A stretch of 46,015 nucleotides of DNA from PALSA-505 sp035308365 (GTDB lineage Bacteria; Actinomycetota; Actinomycetes; Streptosporangiales; Streptosporangiaceae): positions 1 through 46,015 of the forward strand of contig DATGGU010000179.1 in the NCBI GenBank assembly GCA_035308365.1, written 5' to 3'. The first letter of the stretch is position 1; each line of letters opens with the position of its first letter. The notes beneath the pieces were generated by a model. The model worked only from the letters and a program-made list of their open reading frames with translations. It did not search any database and was not told the DNA's origin. Shown here piece by piece: positions 26,731 to 37,500 of the stretch. The position numbers and the translations under genes were made by a program.

Positions 26731-27563
26731 CCGCCGCGACGCCCCCGGTGCAGATGACCCCGCTGCCGCCGCCCGGGCACCAGGGGTTCGGCCGCCTGCT
26801 GCAAAGCGAATGGACGAAGCTCCGCTCGGTTCGCTCCACCATCTGGTCGCTGGTCCTGCTGGTGATCCTCACCCTCGGGCTGACCGGCCTGATCGCCGGC
26901 ATCACCGAGGCGCAGTGGCACAAGATCGGCGCTGCGTCACGGGCCACCGTCATCGGCGACCCGGTCGCCACGATCCTCGGCGCCTCGGTGGAGTTCGGCC
27001 AGCTCACCATCGTCGTGCTCGGCATCCTGGTGATCTCGTCCGAGTACTCGACCGGCGCGATCCGGGCCTCCTTGCTGGCCGTCCCCCGCCGCCTGCACAT
27101 GCTGACCGCCAAGGCGATCACGTTCACCGCGCTGATCTTCGTGCTGGCCGAGGTCGTCTGCTTCGCCGCGTTCTTCCTCGGCTCGGCGATCCTGCACAGC
27201 CACGTCCCGGTCTCGCTGAGCGGCCCGCACGTGGCCCGTGCCGTCGTCGGCGCCGGCCTCTACCTGACCGTCCTGGGGTTGTTCTCGATGGCCATCGGCG
27301 GCCTGATCCGGCACACCGCGGGCGCGATCGCCGGCGTCATCGCCTTCGTCATCGTCCTGGAGCCGCTGTCCACCCTGATCCCGGGCACCTGGGGCCACCA
27401 CATCCACGACTACCTGCCCACCTCGGCGGGCCGCCTGGTCTACCAGATCCGCCCGGTCTCCGGCCAGGTCCTGCCAGCCTGGGGCGGCTTCGCCGTCTTC
27501 TGCGGCTGGACCGCCGCCCTGCTCATCGCCTGGGCAGTGACCCTCAAGCTGCGGGACGCATAG
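26727..27563 (+). CDS. ABC-2 type transporter permease
   Basis: The 278-residue protein has a cytoplasmic N-terminus with LLQSEWTKLRSVRSTIW, the coupling-helix pattern common in actinobacterial ABC-2 permeases. About six membrane helices follow (residues 37–58, 90–105, 128–152, 170–192, 197–215 and 250–270). The YSTGAIRASLLAVPRR loop is also typical. The start is ATG 26727, overlapping the ATPase stop. Being a partner of the preceding ATPase is near certain; the cargo is not known. Confidence 0.9.
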   Translation: MTAATPPVQMTPLPPPGHQGFGRLLQSEWTKLRSVRSTIWSLVLLVILTLGLTGLIAGITEAQWHKIGAASRATVIGDPVATILGASVEFGQLTIVVLGILVISSEYSTGAIRASLLAVPRRLHMLTAKAITFTALIFVLAEVVCFAAFFLGSAILHSHVPVSLSGPHVARAVVGAGLYLTVLGLFSMAIGGLIRHTAGAIAGVIAFVIVLEPLSTLIPGTWGHHIHDYLPTSAGRLVYQIRPVSGQVLPAWGGFAVFCGWTAALLIAWAVTLKLRDA

Positions 27564-27660
27564 GGGTTCCGGGGGCCGGCCCGCGTAAATGGCAAAATCC
27601 CCAGCCCCGTTCGTGGGGGGTCCGGGGGCTCGGCCCCGGGTAAATACTGCGGGCCCACGG
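27562..27660. repeat. Two degenerate copies of a GC-rich hairpin repeat
   Basis: The gap between the convergent permease and dnaE genes holds two related copies. One begins GGGTTCCGGGGGCCGGCCC with CGCGTAAAT at its end (27564–27592). The other has GGGGGGTCCGGGGGCTCGG then CCCCGGGTAAATAC (27615–27648). The second can form a hairpin of CCGGGGC with a short loop. The same core recurs in the tandem array at the right end of the window. They may end transcription from both sides. Confidence 0.7.
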
Positions 27661-27706
27661 CGAAGCTGGCCGAGGCCAGCGAGCAGGGCTGGCCGCCTTG
27701 GGATGC

Positions 27707-30700
27707 CTAGCTGGCCATCCCGGCACAACCCGGGCCCAGCAACTGCTTGAGATCCCCGAGCAGGGCCGGTGACGGCGAGACGCGCAGTTTGTCGTCCAGC
27801 CGGACAACGGTGGTCTTCTGCTTCCCGGCGAGCCGCAGGTGCACCTCGGTGGCTCCCGGGTGCGTCCGGAGCACCTCGCGCAGTTGCTCCACCACCGGCG
27901 CCACGCACCGGGCCACCGGCATCTCAACCACGAAAGGGCCGCCCTCACCCGGCGTGGTATCCGGCACCTTCACGTCCATGGCGATCAGCTTCGGCACCTC
28001 GTCGCGCCGGTCCAGCCTGCCCTTGACCACGAGGATGGCGTCCTCGGCGAGGTAAGCAGCGCAGGTCTGGTAGGTGGCCGGGAAGAACAGCACCTCGATG
28101 GCGCCTTCGAGATCCTCCAGGGTGGCCTGCGCCCAGGTGTTGCCCTGCTTGGTGACCTTGCGGGTCAGGCCGGACAGGATGCCGCCGACGGCGACCACCT
28201 GGCCGTCGTCCCGGCCGCCGCGCCTGCGGTCGGGCTCGCCGTACTCGGCGCCCGGCTCGGTGGAGCCGAGCAGTTGCGCGATGGAGCAGTCGGTCCCGGT
28301 GGCCAGCACGTGCTCCAGCCCGAGCAGCGGGTGATCGGAGACGTACAGGCCGAGCATCTCCCGCTCGAAGCCGAGCAGGACGGACTTCTCCCACTCACCC
28401 TCAGGGACCGGGATGTCGAACATCGTCTCGGCCTCGGCGTCGTCACCGAACAACGTATCCTGACCGGCAGCTTCTTGGCGCTTGACATCGATCACCTGGT
28501 CGACGGACTGCTCGTGGATCAGCACCAGGCCCTTGCGCGGATGGCCGAGCGAGTCGAACGCGCCGGCCTTGACCAGCGACTCGATGACCCGCTTGTTGCA
28601 CACCGTGACCGGGACCTTGCGCAGGAAGTCGGCGAAGCTGGTGAACGCGCCCTTGGACCGCCTGGTCGCCACGATCGCGTCCACCACGTTGATGCCGACG
28701 TTGCGGATCGCGGCCAGGCCGAACCTGATGTCGGCGCCGACCGGGGTGAAGTTGGCCGCCGATGCGTTTACGTCCGGGGGCAGTACCTTGATCCCCATCC
28801 GGCGGCATTCGCTCAGGTAGAGGGCACTCTTGTCCTTGTCGCCGGAGATCGAGGTGAGCAGGGCGGCCATGTACTCGGCCGGGTAGTTGGCCTTGAGGTA
28901 GGCGGTCCAGTAGGACACCACGCCGTAGGCGGCGCTGTGCGCCTTGTTGAACGCGTAGTCGGAGAACGGGACCAGGATGTCCCAGAGCGTCTTGATCGCC
29001 GAATCGGAATAGCCGTTGGCCTTCATGCCCGCGGCGAACGGCTCGAACTCCTTGTCGAGGATCTCCTTCTTCTTCTTGCCCATGGCCCGGCGGAGCAGGT
29101 CGGCGCTGCCCAGGGAGTAGCCGGCCACCACCTGGGCGATCGACATGACCTGCTCCTGGTAGACGATCAGCCCGTAGGTGCTGCCAAGGACCTCGGCCAG
29201 CGACTCGGCCAGCTCCGGGTGGATGGGGACCACCGGTTTGCGGCCGTTCTTGCGGTCGGCGTATTCGTTGTGCGCGTTCGCACCCATCGGGCCCGGCCGG
29301 TACAGCGCGCCCACCGCGGAGATGTCCTCGAAGTTGTCTGGCCGCATGCTGCGCAGCAGGGCCCGCATCGGGCCGCCGTCGAACTGGAAGATCCCCAGCG
29401 TGTCGCCGCGGGCAAGCAGTTCGTAGGTGGGCTTGTCATCCAGCGGCAGATGCTCCAGGACGATCTCCTGGCCGCGGTTGTCCTTGATGCCGGCCACCGC
29501 GTCGTCCAGCACGGTGAGGTTGCGCAGGCCCAGGAAGTCCATCTTGAGCAGGCCCAGGCTCTCACACGCCGGGTAGTCGAACTGGGTGATGATCGCGCCG
29601 TCGGCCTCGCGCTTCCACACCGGTATGCGGTCGATGATCGGCTCGCTGCTCATGATCACGCCGGCCGCGTGTACACCGGCCTGGCGGATCAGCCCCTCCA
29701 GGCCCTTGGCCGTGTCGATGACCTGGCGGACCTCGGACTCGGCCTCGTACAGGGCGCGGATCTCACCGGCCTCCCCGTAGCGGGGGTGGGCCGGGTCGAA
29801 GACACCGGTGAGCGGGATGTCCTTCCCCATTACGGCGGGGGGGAAAGCCTTGGTGATCCGGTCGCCGAGCGCATAAGGGTAGCCGAGCACCCGGGTGGCA
29901 TCCTTGACCGCGGCCTTGGCCTTGATCGTGCCGTAGGTGATGATCTGGGCCACCCGGTCATCGCCGTACTTCTCGGTGACGTAGCGGATCACGTCACCGC
30001 GCCGGCGCTCGTCGAAGTCGATGTCGATGTCGGGCATCGAGACGCGTTCGGGATTGAGGAACCGTTCGAACACCAGCCCGTGGTTGAGCGGGTCGAGGTC
30101 GGTGATGCCCAGCGCGTAGGCGACGATGCTGCCCGCCGCGGAGCCGCGGCCGGGACCGACCCGGATCCCGTTGCGCTTGGCCCACATGATGAAGTCGGCC
30201 ACGACCAGGAAGTACGAGCAGAATCCCATCGTGGTGATGATGCCCATCTCGTACTCGGCCTGCTGGCGGCGCTGCTCGTCGTAGCCACCGGGGTAGCGGC
30301 GCTCCATCCCCCGCCACACCTCGGCGCGGAAGCAGCTCTCCTCGGTCTCGCCCTCGGGCACCGGGTACTTCGGCATCAGGTTCTGCTTGGTGAACGCCAC
30401 CTCGCAGCGTTCGGCGATGAGCAGCGTCGAATCGCAGCCCGCCTGCCATTCCCCGGCCGTGCTCACCGCACGCATCTCGGCGGGAGACTTCACGTAGTAG
30501 CCGGTGCCGTCGAACTTGAACCGGCCGGGGTCGGCCAGGTTGGACCCGGTCTGCACGCACAGCAGCACCTCGTGCGCCTGCGCGTCGGACGGCCTGGTGT
30601 AGTGCGAATCGTTGGTGACGACCCAGGGCAGCGAGAGCTCGGCAGCGATCTGGCGCAGGCCGTCGCGGACCCGCAACTCGATGTCGAGCCCGTGGTCCAT

Positions 30701-31288
30701 GATCTCGACGAAGAAGTTATCCGGGCCGAAGATGTCGCGGTAGGCCGCGGCCGCCTCGACGGCCTGGCGGTACTGACCGAGCCGCAGCCTGGTCTGCACC
30801 TCACCCGACGGGCAGCCGGTGGTCGCGATGATCCCCTTGGCGTACTGGGCGAGCAGCTCACGGTCCATCCGCGGCTTGCGGAAGTACCCCTCGATGGAGG
30901 CCAGGGAGGACAGCCGGAACAGGTTGTGCATACCCTCGGTGGTCTCGGCGAGCAGCGTCATGTGGGTGTAGGCACCGGCACCGGAGATGTCGTCGCCGGA
31001 CTGGCCTGGGCTGCCCCAGCGGACCGGCTGGCGGTGCTTGCGGTGCTCGGGCGCCAGGTACGCCTCGATCCCGATGATCGGCTTGACCCCGGCGGCGGTG
31101 GCCTTGTTCCAGAAGTCGTAGCCGCCGTAGAGGTTGCCGTGGTCGGTCATCGCGATGGCCGGCATGCCGGCCTGCTGGCACTGGGAGAACAGGTCCTGCA
31201 GCCGGGCCGCGCCGTCCAGCATCGAGTACTCGGTGTGCACGTGCAGGTGGACGAACGAATCCTTGGGGTCCACCCCGGCTGCCGTCAT
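27707..31288 (-). CDS. dnaE: DNA polymerase III alpha subunit
   Basis: The 1193-residue replicative polymerase starts with a PHP domain (FVHLHVHTEYSMLDGA at residues 12–27; MTDHGNLYG). The catalytic aspartates are Asp420 and Asp422 in MPDIDIDFDERRR. Then come fingers and thumb, the tandem HhH region and an OB fold (VAVGGILSGLTRKVTKQG). Length is that of DnaE1. I chose ATG 31288; GTG 31297 is closer to AAGGAGG and would add three residues. It is a 246-nt gap from the RluD-like gene, so it likely has its own promoter; that gap holds no gene and only weak promoter-like sequences. Confidence 0.97.
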   Translation of the reverse strand: MTAAGVDPKDSFVHLHVHTEYSMLDGAARLQDLFSQCQQAGMPAIAMTDHGNLYGGYDFWNKATAAGVKPIIGIEAYLAPEHRKHRQPVRWGSPGQSGDDISGAGAYTHMTLLAETTEGMHNLFRLSSLASIEGYFRKPRMDRELLAQYAKGIIATTGCPSGEVQTRLRLGQYRQAVEAAAAYRDIFGPDNFFVEIMDHGLDIELRVRDGLRQIAAELSLPWVVTNDSHYTRPSDAQAHEVLLCVQTGSNLADPGRFKFDGTGYYVKSPAEMRAVSTAGEWQAGCDSTLLIAERCEVAFTKQNLMPKYPVPEGETEESCFRAEVWRGMERRYPGGYDEQRRQQAEYEMGIITTMGFCSYFLVVADFIMWAKRNGIRVGPGRGSAAGSIVAYALGITDLDPLNHGLVFERFLNPERVSMPDIDIDFDERRRGDVIRYVTEKYGDDRVAQIITYGTIKAKAAVKDATRVLGYPYALGDRITKAFPPAVMGKDIPLTGVFDPAHPRYGEAGEIRALYEAESEVRQVIDTAKGLEGLIRQAGVHAAGVIMSSEPIIDRIPVWKREADGAIITQFDYPACESLGLLKMDFLGLRNLTVLDDAVAGIKDNRGQEIVLEHLPLDDKPTYELLARGDTLGIFQFDGGPMRALLRSMRPDNFEDISAVGALYRPGPMGANAHNEYADRKNGRKPVVPIHPELAESLAEVLGSTYGLIVYQEQVMSIAQVVAGYSLGSADLLRRAMGKKKKEILDKEFEPFAAGMKANGYSDSAIKTLWDILVPFSDYAFNKAHSAAYGVVSYWTAYLKANYPAEYMAALLTSISGDKDKSALYLSECRRMGIKVLPPDVNASAANFTPVGADIRFGLAAIRNVGINVVDAIVATRRSKGAFTSFADFLRKVPVTVCNKRVIESLVKAGAFDSLGHPRKGLVLIHEQSVDQVIDVKRQEAAGQDTLFGDDAEAETMFDIPVPEGEWEKSVLLGFEREMLGLYVSDHPLLGLEHVLATGTDCSIAQLLGSTEPGAEYGEPDRRRGGRDDGQVVAVGGILSGLTRKVTKQGNTWAQATLEDLEGAIEVLFFPATYQTCAAYLAEDAILVVKGRLDRRDEVPKLIAMDVKVPDTTPGEGGPFVVEMPVARCVAPVVEQLREVLRTHPGATEVHLRLAGKQKTTVVRLDDKLRVSPSPALLGDLKQLLGPGCAGMAS

Positions 31289-31534
31289 GAGTGACACCGC
31301 CTCCTTCGGGCATGCGTAAGAACGCCCTCGCGGGCGCTCGTCAACCAACCGGGGGAAGTGGCCAGTAACACCATCGGGAGTAAACCCGCAGGTCAAACTT
31401 CCGTGAATGGTGGCACCGACCCGGCAAGAACAAGCCTAACCCCGGGCAAGATCCTTAACATAGAGGCTCGCCGATCGCCCGTGGGCTGTCTCGGGCAAGC
31501 CCCGGCCGGCCGTAGCCGCGTCACTTCTGCCCGG

Positions 31535-32509
31535 TCAATCCTGGCCGCGCAGGATGTCGAGGGAGCGGGCCAGATCGGCCGGGTAATCGCTGTGGAACCC
31601 GGCCGGCCGGCCGTCGGCCGGGTGGGCGAACGACAGGCTCACCGCATGCAGCCACTGCCTGGTGATCCCTAGCTGCCTGGCCAGGACCGGGTCGGCGCCA
31701 TACAGCAGGTCACCCACGCACGGGTGCCTGATCGCCGCCATGTGGACGCGGATCTGGTGCGTCCGCCCGGTCTCCAGGCGCACCTCGGTCAGGCTGGCGC
31801 CGCGGAAGGCTTCGATGGTGTCGTAGTGGGTGACGCTCGGCCGGCCACCGGCGACGACGGCGAACCTGCCATCACCGGAGGGGTGCCGGCCGATCGGCGC
31901 GTCCACCGTGCCGCGCAGCGGGTCGGGGTGGCCCTGCACCAGGGCGTGGTAGCGCTTGTCCACCGCGCGCTCCCGGAAGGCCCGTTTGAGCGCGCTGTAG
32001 GCGGTCTCGCTCTTGGCCACGACCATCAGGCCGGTGGTGTTCGCGTCCAGCCGGTGCACGATGCCCTGCCGTTCGGCGGCGCCACTGGTGGCGACCGAAT
32101 GGCCGGCGGCCTGCAGGCCGCCGGTGACGGTCGGCCCGGTCCAGCCGGGCGTGGGGTGCGCGGCGACACCCACCGGCTTGTCCACGACCAGGATGTCGGA
32201 GTCTTCGTAGAGCACGTTGAGGCCGGGGACGCGCCCGTGCCCGGCAGCACTGCTTTCCTGGCCGGAAACACGCTCTGCGGCCGCACCGGACTGGCCGCCG
32301 CCGGCCGGTGGCAGCGTCACGTCCAGCCATGACCCGGCCTCGACCCGGTGTGACTTCTGCGCCTGCTGCCCGCCGACGAGCACCAGGCCGCCGGCGATCA
32401 GGTCGGCCGCCTTCGCCCGGGACAGCCCGAACATCCGGGCCAGCGCCGCGTCGAGCCGCTCACCGTCCAGGCCCTCGGGAACGGGCACATGGCGCTGGTC
32501 CAGCGTCAC
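31535..32509 (-). CDS. RluD-type pseudouridine synthase
   Basis: The 324-residue enzyme has an N-terminal S4 RNA-binding domain (residues 12–62, LDAALARMFGLSRAKAADLIAGG). The catalytic domain follows with Asp155 in VHRLDANTTGL, RYHALVQG and ETGRTHQIRVHM. It isomerises uridine in RNA, probably the large rRNA. An inserted Ser/Gly linker (about 69–96) contains RVSGQESSAAGHGRV, which closely matches a coding repeat in the large membrane protein at 41–44.5 kb. It lies downstream of lspA, as in many bacteria, and 165 nt separate them. Confidence 0.93.
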   Translation of the reverse strand: MTLDQRHVPVPEGLDGERLDAALARMFGLSRAKAADLIAGGLVLVGGQQAQKSHRVEAGSWLDVTLPPAGGGQSGAAAERVSGQESSAAGHGRVPGLNVLYEDSDILVVDKPVGVAAHPTPGWTGPTVTGGLQAAGHSVATSGAAERQGIVHRLDANTTGLMVVAKSETAYSALKRAFRERAVDKRYHALVQGHPDPLRGTVDAPIGRHPSGDGRFAVVAGGRPSVTHYDTIEAFRGASLTEVRLETGRTHQIRVHMAAIRHPCVGDLLYGADPVLARQLGITRQWLHAVSLSFAHPADGRPAGFHSDYPADLARSLDILRGQD

Positions 32510-32674
32510 GGCAAAGGTCCTTTCAGAACACGGATCTTCCCAGGCTGCCGCAAGTCAGTTGCCGCGCTGCCATCCGCACCGGCACCCGGGCAGGCCAAAT
32601 CGGCTGCCCTCGCTGGCCGGTCTTGACGAATCCTCCTGAGCTTCATGATCGTTTTGATGATTTTGAAAGGATCT

Positions 32675-33355
32675 TCAGTCGGCCGCTCCGGGCTGGGCGG
32701 CCTGGTTCGCCGGGCCGGCCTGGCTGGCGCGGTTGGCCTGGCTGGCGTGGCTGGTCTTGTCGTGCGGGCCGGGCGGCTGCGGCGGCCCGGCCGGCTCGCG
32801 CGTGCCATCGATCCGCAGCCCGCGGATGGCCAGCAGGACGGCCAGCACGCCACCGCAGACGATGGCCGAATCGGCCAGGTTGAACACCGGCCAGTGTGGC
32901 AGCTCTATCCAGTCCACCACCGAGCCCCGCATCGGCCCGGGCGCGCGGAACAGCCGGTCCGACAGGTTGCCGGTGGCGCCGCCGAGCAGCAGCCCGAGCG
33001 TGATCGCCCAGGGCAGGCTGCGCAGCTTCCGCGCGGTCCGCAGGATGAAGACGATCACGCCGGCCGCGATCGCGGTGAACACGATCGTCATCGAGGTCCC
33101 GATGCTGAACGCCGCGCCGCTGTTGCGCAGCAGCCGGATCGTCAGCAGGCCGCCGAGCAGCCGGATCGGGGCATGGCCGGCCAGGTCGGCCACCACGATG
33201 GCCTTCGAGATGAGGTCGGCGGCCAGCACGAACACGGCAACGCCGGCCAGGACGGTGACGTACAGGCGGCCCGGCCTGGAACGCTCCGGACCGCCGGGCT
33301 CGCCGGGCTCGCCGGGCTGCCCCGCGCCTTGCATGTCCGCGCCGGTGTCAGTCAT
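32675..33355 (-). CDS. lspA: Lipoprotein signal peptidase (signal peptidase II)
   Basis: The 226-residue membrane protease removes signal peptides from lipid-modified prelipoproteins. Four helices lie at about 31–51, 88–105, 114–130 and 158–176. The catalytic aspartates are Asp133 (GNLSDRL) and Asp162 (FNLADSAI). Both tails are long: a Gly/Pro/Glu N-terminus and a C-terminus rich in ASQA-type repeats. ATG 33355 lies 7 nt after the TraR gene stop; ATG 33331 is possible. The intact catalytic pair contrasts with the damaged motif in the Lgt of this window, which acts one step earlier. Confidence 0.94.
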   Translation of the reverse strand: MTDTGADMQGAGQPGEPGEPGGPERSRPGRLYVTVLAGVAVFVLAADLISKAIVVADLAGHAPIRLLGGLLTIRLLRNSGAAFSIGTSMTIVFTAIAAGVIVFILRTARKLRSLPWAITLGLLLGGATGNLSDRLFRAPGPMRGSVVDWIELPHWPVFNLADSAIVCGGVLAVLLAIRGLRIDGTREPAGPPQPPGPHDKTSHASQANRASQAGPANQAAQPGAAD

Positions 33356-33362
33356 CGGCGGG

Positions 33363-33782
33363 TCAGCGGCGCTCTTCACGCTGCTTGCACGAGACACACA
33401 GGGTGGCCCGGGGGAAGGCCTGCAAGCGCGCCTTCCCGATGGGCTCGCCGCAGGACTCGCATACCCCGTAGGTCCCCGCCGCGATCCTGGCCAGCGCCCG
33501 CTCGTTCTGCGCCAGAAGCTCCTTGGCGTTGTGGGTGAGGGCAAGGTCATGCTCGCGCTGGAACGTCTTCGCCCCGGCGTCGGCCTGGTCATCGCCGGCG
33601 TCCGCGACCGCGTCCCCCATCCGGTCGGCGATGTCGGACTCGGCCTTGGCGATCTCCGCGGTCAGCTCGGTCACTTCGGCTTCGAGCTCCATGCGGACCT
33701 CGTCGAGTTCGGCCTCGGTCCAGGGCTTCTCACCCGGCCGGACCGGGAGAGCCGCGGCGCCGGAACGGGTGGCTTCTGCCAT
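33363..33782 (-). CDS. TraR/DksA-type zinc-finger protein
   Basis: The 139-residue protein has an N-terminal acidic coiled coil (residues 20–100, with DDQADAG at its tip) and a C-terminal C4 zinc finger: Cys108, Cys111 (YGVCESCGEPI), Cys129 and Cys132 (LCVSCKQ). DksA-like proteins bind RNA polymerase at the secondary channel and tune stringent and ribosomal promoters. The actinobacterial member downstream of ileS is conserved in position. ATG 33782 is preceded by GGGAGGTC. It is 7 nt upstream of lspA and probably co-transcribed with it. Confidence 0.9.
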   Translation of the reverse strand: MAEATRSGAAALPVRPGEKPWTEAELDEVRMELEAEVTELTAEIAKAESDIADRMGDAVADAGDDQADAGAKTFQREHDLALTHNAKELLAQNERALARIAAGTYGVCESCGEPIGKARLQAFPRATLCVSCKQREERR

Positions 33783-33947
33783 CTCGGACCTCCCGTGGCG
33801 CGAAATGTCGGCGAATCCCTGCACTGTAAAGATCTTGAAATAGCGATGATCTTGAAACAGCGCGGTCAACGGAGGATAAGTCCGGACGGCGGCCATTGCA
33901 AACTCGCCCCGGACCCCGGCACGGCCGGCGGCCGGGCGGGCCGCGGC

Positions 33948-34262
33948 TCAGGAGTCGTAGTGGCTGGGCGGGAACGGGTCACGCTCGTGCTCGACACGCA
34001 GTTCGTCCTTGTCATACTCGCGCCGGATCTCCGCCCTGGCCTCCTGATAGACATCGGTCTCGCTGACATCGAAGGGCTGCGGCGGCGTGTCGGTCGCCGG
34101 CGGCACCTCATCGGGGTCGAAGTCGTCGACCCCGGCCTCGACCCGCTCCTCCTCGGCCAGCCGGGCGAGCTGCTCGTCATCGATGTGCTCCGGGCTGCCG
34201 CCGTGCTCCCGGCGGTCGCGGCGGAACTCGCTAGCGGGCTGATCCGGCTCTTGCTCTGTCAT
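33948..34262 (-). CDS. Small acidic hypothetical protein
   Basis: The 104-residue protein is strongly charged and probably mostly disordered. It holds an acidic core HIDDEQLARLAEEERVEAG with DDFDPDEVPP, and ends REYDKDELRVEHERDPFPPSHYDS. I do not recognise a domain. ATG 34262 has GGAGG eight bases upstream. The stop lies 165 nt before the TraR gene, same strand. Divergent to it is the ileS leader. Similar small proteins are common at this spot in related actinomycetes, but I assign no function. Confidence 0.7.
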   Translation of the reverse strand: MTEQEPDQPASEFRRDRREHGGSPEHIDDEQLARLAEEERVEAGVDDFDPDEVPPATDTPPQPFDVSETDVYQEARAEIRREYDKDELRVEHERDPFPPSHYDS

Positions 34263-34317
34263 GACGCCTCCAGCGGGTAGGCGGAACGGCCCCCGGGCAC
34301 ACGGTAACCTAAGTGGC

Positions 34318-34551
34318 AGCGCGGCGTTGATCCGGCTATCACCGGGGAGCCTCCGGAAGAACGGGTGCCTGCACCTCAGTAGAACCGGACGGGTGGGCCC
34401 GTCACAGCCTGTCGAATGAGCGGTCGTCATATCAGCCAGATCCCTGGCTGGCGTGGTGGCAAGCGAGGTGGTACCGCGGTGTCGCCCGGGCCGGTGGCCC
34501 TGGGATGCCGTCCTCGCCGGAGTTGCGGACCGACCCGGAGGGAACCACCGA
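34318..34551 (+). promoter_or_regulatory. Ile-specific T-box riboswitch (short stem I, translational)
   Basis: GGCTATCACCGGGGAGCC (from 34334) presents the Ile specifier ATC (34338–34340) in a very short stem I, as known for actinobacterial ileS leaders. The T-box GAGGTGGTACCGCG (34465–34478) matches the consensus, and its TGGT fits the A73 discriminator of tRNA(Ile). GCGAGG (34463–34468) pairs with CCTCGC (34512–34517) in the tRNA-bound form. That CCTC, with CCGG next to it, can otherwise mask CCGGAGGG (34536–34543), the ileS ribosome site. No terminator precedes the gene. A TAACCT -10-like box lies at 34305–34310. Confidence 0.9.
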
Positions 34552-37500
34552 ATGATCTATCCCAAGGCATCTGCGGGCAAGCGCGACGAGGGCGTGCCGC
34601 CCACTCCTCGTTTCCCGCAGATCGAGGAATGGGTCCTGGAGTACTGGGCGGCCGACGACACGTTCCGCGCGTCCGTGGAAAACCGTCCCGCGGGCGAGAA
34701 CGGCTCCGACGAGTTCGTGTTCTATGACGGTCCCCCGTTCGCGAACGGCCTGCCGCATTACGGCCACCTGCTGACCGGCTATGTCAAGGACCTGATCCCG
34801 CGCTACCAGACCATGCGCGGGAAGCGGGTGGAGCGCCGGTTCGGCTGGGACACCCACGGTCTGCCGGCCGAGCTCGAGGCGATGCGGCAGCTTGGCATCA
34901 AGACCAAGGAGGAAATCGAGCAGGACTTCGGCATCGCCAGGTTCAACGAGGCGTGCCGGGCGTCGGTCCTGCGGTACACCCAGGCATGGCGCGACTACGT
35001 CACCCGGCAGGCCCGGTGGGTGGACTTCGGCAACGACTACAAGACCCTCGACCTGAGCTACATGGAGAGCGTCATCTGGGCGTTCAAGCAGCTCTACGAC
35101 AAGGGCCTGGTCTACGAGGGGTACCGGTGCCTGCCGTACTGCTGGAACGACGAGACGCCGCTGTCGGCGCACGAGCTGCGGATGGACGAGGACGTCTACC
35201 AGCCGCGCCGCGACCCGGCCGTGACCGTCGGCTACCGGCTGGAAACCGGAGAACTCGCGCTGATCTGGACCACGACGCCATGGACGCTGCCATCCAACCT
35301 GGCCATGGCCGTGCACAACGACGTCGATTACGTCGTCGCCGAATCCGGGGTCACCGGAAAGACCGAGCGCTACCTGCTGGCGGAGGCGAGGCTGCCGGCC
35401 TACGCGCGGGAGCTGGCGCCGGACGGTGAACCGCGGATCGTGCGCCGGTGCAAGGGCAGCGACCTGACCGGGCTGCGCTACACCCCGCCGTTCAGCTACT
35501 TCACCGGCCACCCGAACTCTCATGTGGTGCTGCACGCGGACTACGTCACGACATCGGACGGAACCGGTGTGGTGCACCTCGCGCCGGCCTTCGGTGAAGA
35601 GGACAAGCTGCTGACCGACCAGTACGGGATCACCCCGGTGGTTCCGGTCGGCCCGGACGGCAGGTTCACCTTCCCGGTCGAAGAGTACGCCGGCCTGCAC
35701 GTCTTCGACGCGAACAGCGTCATCACCGACCACCTCACGGCCCGGACCCGGGCGGACGCCGAAGGCGCCGCCGGGCCGGCCGGCGCGACGACGCCGGGCA
35801 CGGTGCTGCTGCGGCAGGAGACCTGCGAGCACTCCTATCCGCACTGCTGGCGGTGCCGCAACCCGCTCATCTACATGGTGGTTTCCTCCTGGTTCGTGTC
35901 GACCACGGCCATCCGTGACCGGATGCTCGAACTCAACGAGCAGATCACCTGGGTGCCCGAGCACGTCAAGCACGGGCAGTTCGGCAAGTGGCTGGAGAAC
36001 ACCCGGGACTGGTCGATCAGCCGCAACCGGTACTGGGGCAGCCCGATCCCGGTCTGGAAGTCCGACGACCCGCGGTTCCCCAGGGTGGATGTGTACGGCT
36101 CCCTGGCCGAGCTGGCGGAGGACTTCGGCGCCGAGGTGACGGACCTGCACCGGCCGGCCATCGACGAGCTGACCCGGCCGAACCCGGACGACCCGTCCGG
36201 CCGGTCGGTCATGCGCCGGGTCACCGACGTGCTGGACTGCTGGTTCGAATCCGGCTCGATGTCATTCGCGCAGGTGCACTACCCGTTCGAGAACGCCGGC
36301 TGGTTCCAGTCCCACTTCCCCGGTGACTTCATCGTGGAGTACATCGGCCAGACCCGCGGCTGGTTCTACACGATGCACGTCCTGGCGTCGGCCCTGTTCG
36401 GCCGGCCGGCCTTCAAGACGTGCGTGAGCCACGGCATCGTGCTGGGCTCGGACGGCCAGAAGATGTCCAAGTCGCTGCGCAACTACCCGGACGTGCGCGA
36501 GGTCTTCGACCGGGACGGCGCCGACGCTATGCGCTGGTTCCTGATGTCCTCGCCGATCCTGCGCGGCGGCAACCTGATCGTCACCGAACAGGGAATCCGC
36601 GACAGCGTGCGCCAGGTGCTGATCCCGCTGTGGAACAGCTGGTACTTCTTCCAGCTCTACGCCAACGTCGCCAGGTACGAGGCGTCGCAACCCGCCGCAT
36701 CCAGCCACGTGCTCGACCGCTACCTGCTGGCCAAGCTGCGCCAGTTCACCGAGACGGTGCAGTGGCAGCTCGATCACTACGAGGTCGCGAGCGCCTGCGA
36801 CAGCGTGCGCACGTTCCTCGAAGTCCTGACCAACTGGTACGTGCGGAGATCCCGCGAGAGGTTCTGGGGGACTTCGGGCGCCGACGCCTCGGTGGCGCAC
36901 GAGGCGTTCGGCACGCTCTACACGGCCCTTGAGGTCACCTGCCGGGTGACGGCACCGCTGCTGCCGCTGGTCACCGAGGAGATCTGGCGCGGCCTGACCG
37001 GTGGGCGGTCCGTCCACCTGACCGGCTGGCCCGATGTGTCCGGTCTGCCATCCGATCCGGGCCTGGTGACAGCCATGGACCGGGCGCGCGACGTGTGCTC
37101 GGCGGCCGCGTCCCTGCGCAAGGCCAACGGCCTGCGGGTGCGGCTGCCACTGCCCGGGCTGACGGTCGTGGCATCCGGCGCCGAGTCGCTGGCCGACTTC
37201 ACCGCGCTGATCGCCGATGAGGTCAACGTGCGGGAGGTGATCCTGCTCGACCCGGCCGACGCGGAGGCCCGGGAGGTGAAGGTCTGCCAGCGGCTGACCG
37301 TCAACCCGCGGGCGGCGGGGCCACGCCTGGGCGCCGACGTCCAGAAGGTGATCAGGGCGAGCAAGTCGGGCGACTGGTCGGTCAGTGCGTCAGGCACGGT
37401 GGTCAGCGGCGGCATCGAGCTTCAGGCGGGAGAGTACGAACTGGTCACCGAGGTGTCCCAGGACGCCGGCGCGACCACGGCGATGCTGCCAGGCGGGGGG

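Noticed and set aside
31404..31420. GGTGGCACCGACC on the plus strand, resembling a T-box
   Set aside because: No downstream synthetase or other gene on that strand, no stem I or specifier before it.
34453..34551. A 33-residue N-terminal extension of the first IleRS
   Set aside because: It would start before the T-box sequence GAGGTGGTACCGCG and read through it; the true start is ATG 34552.
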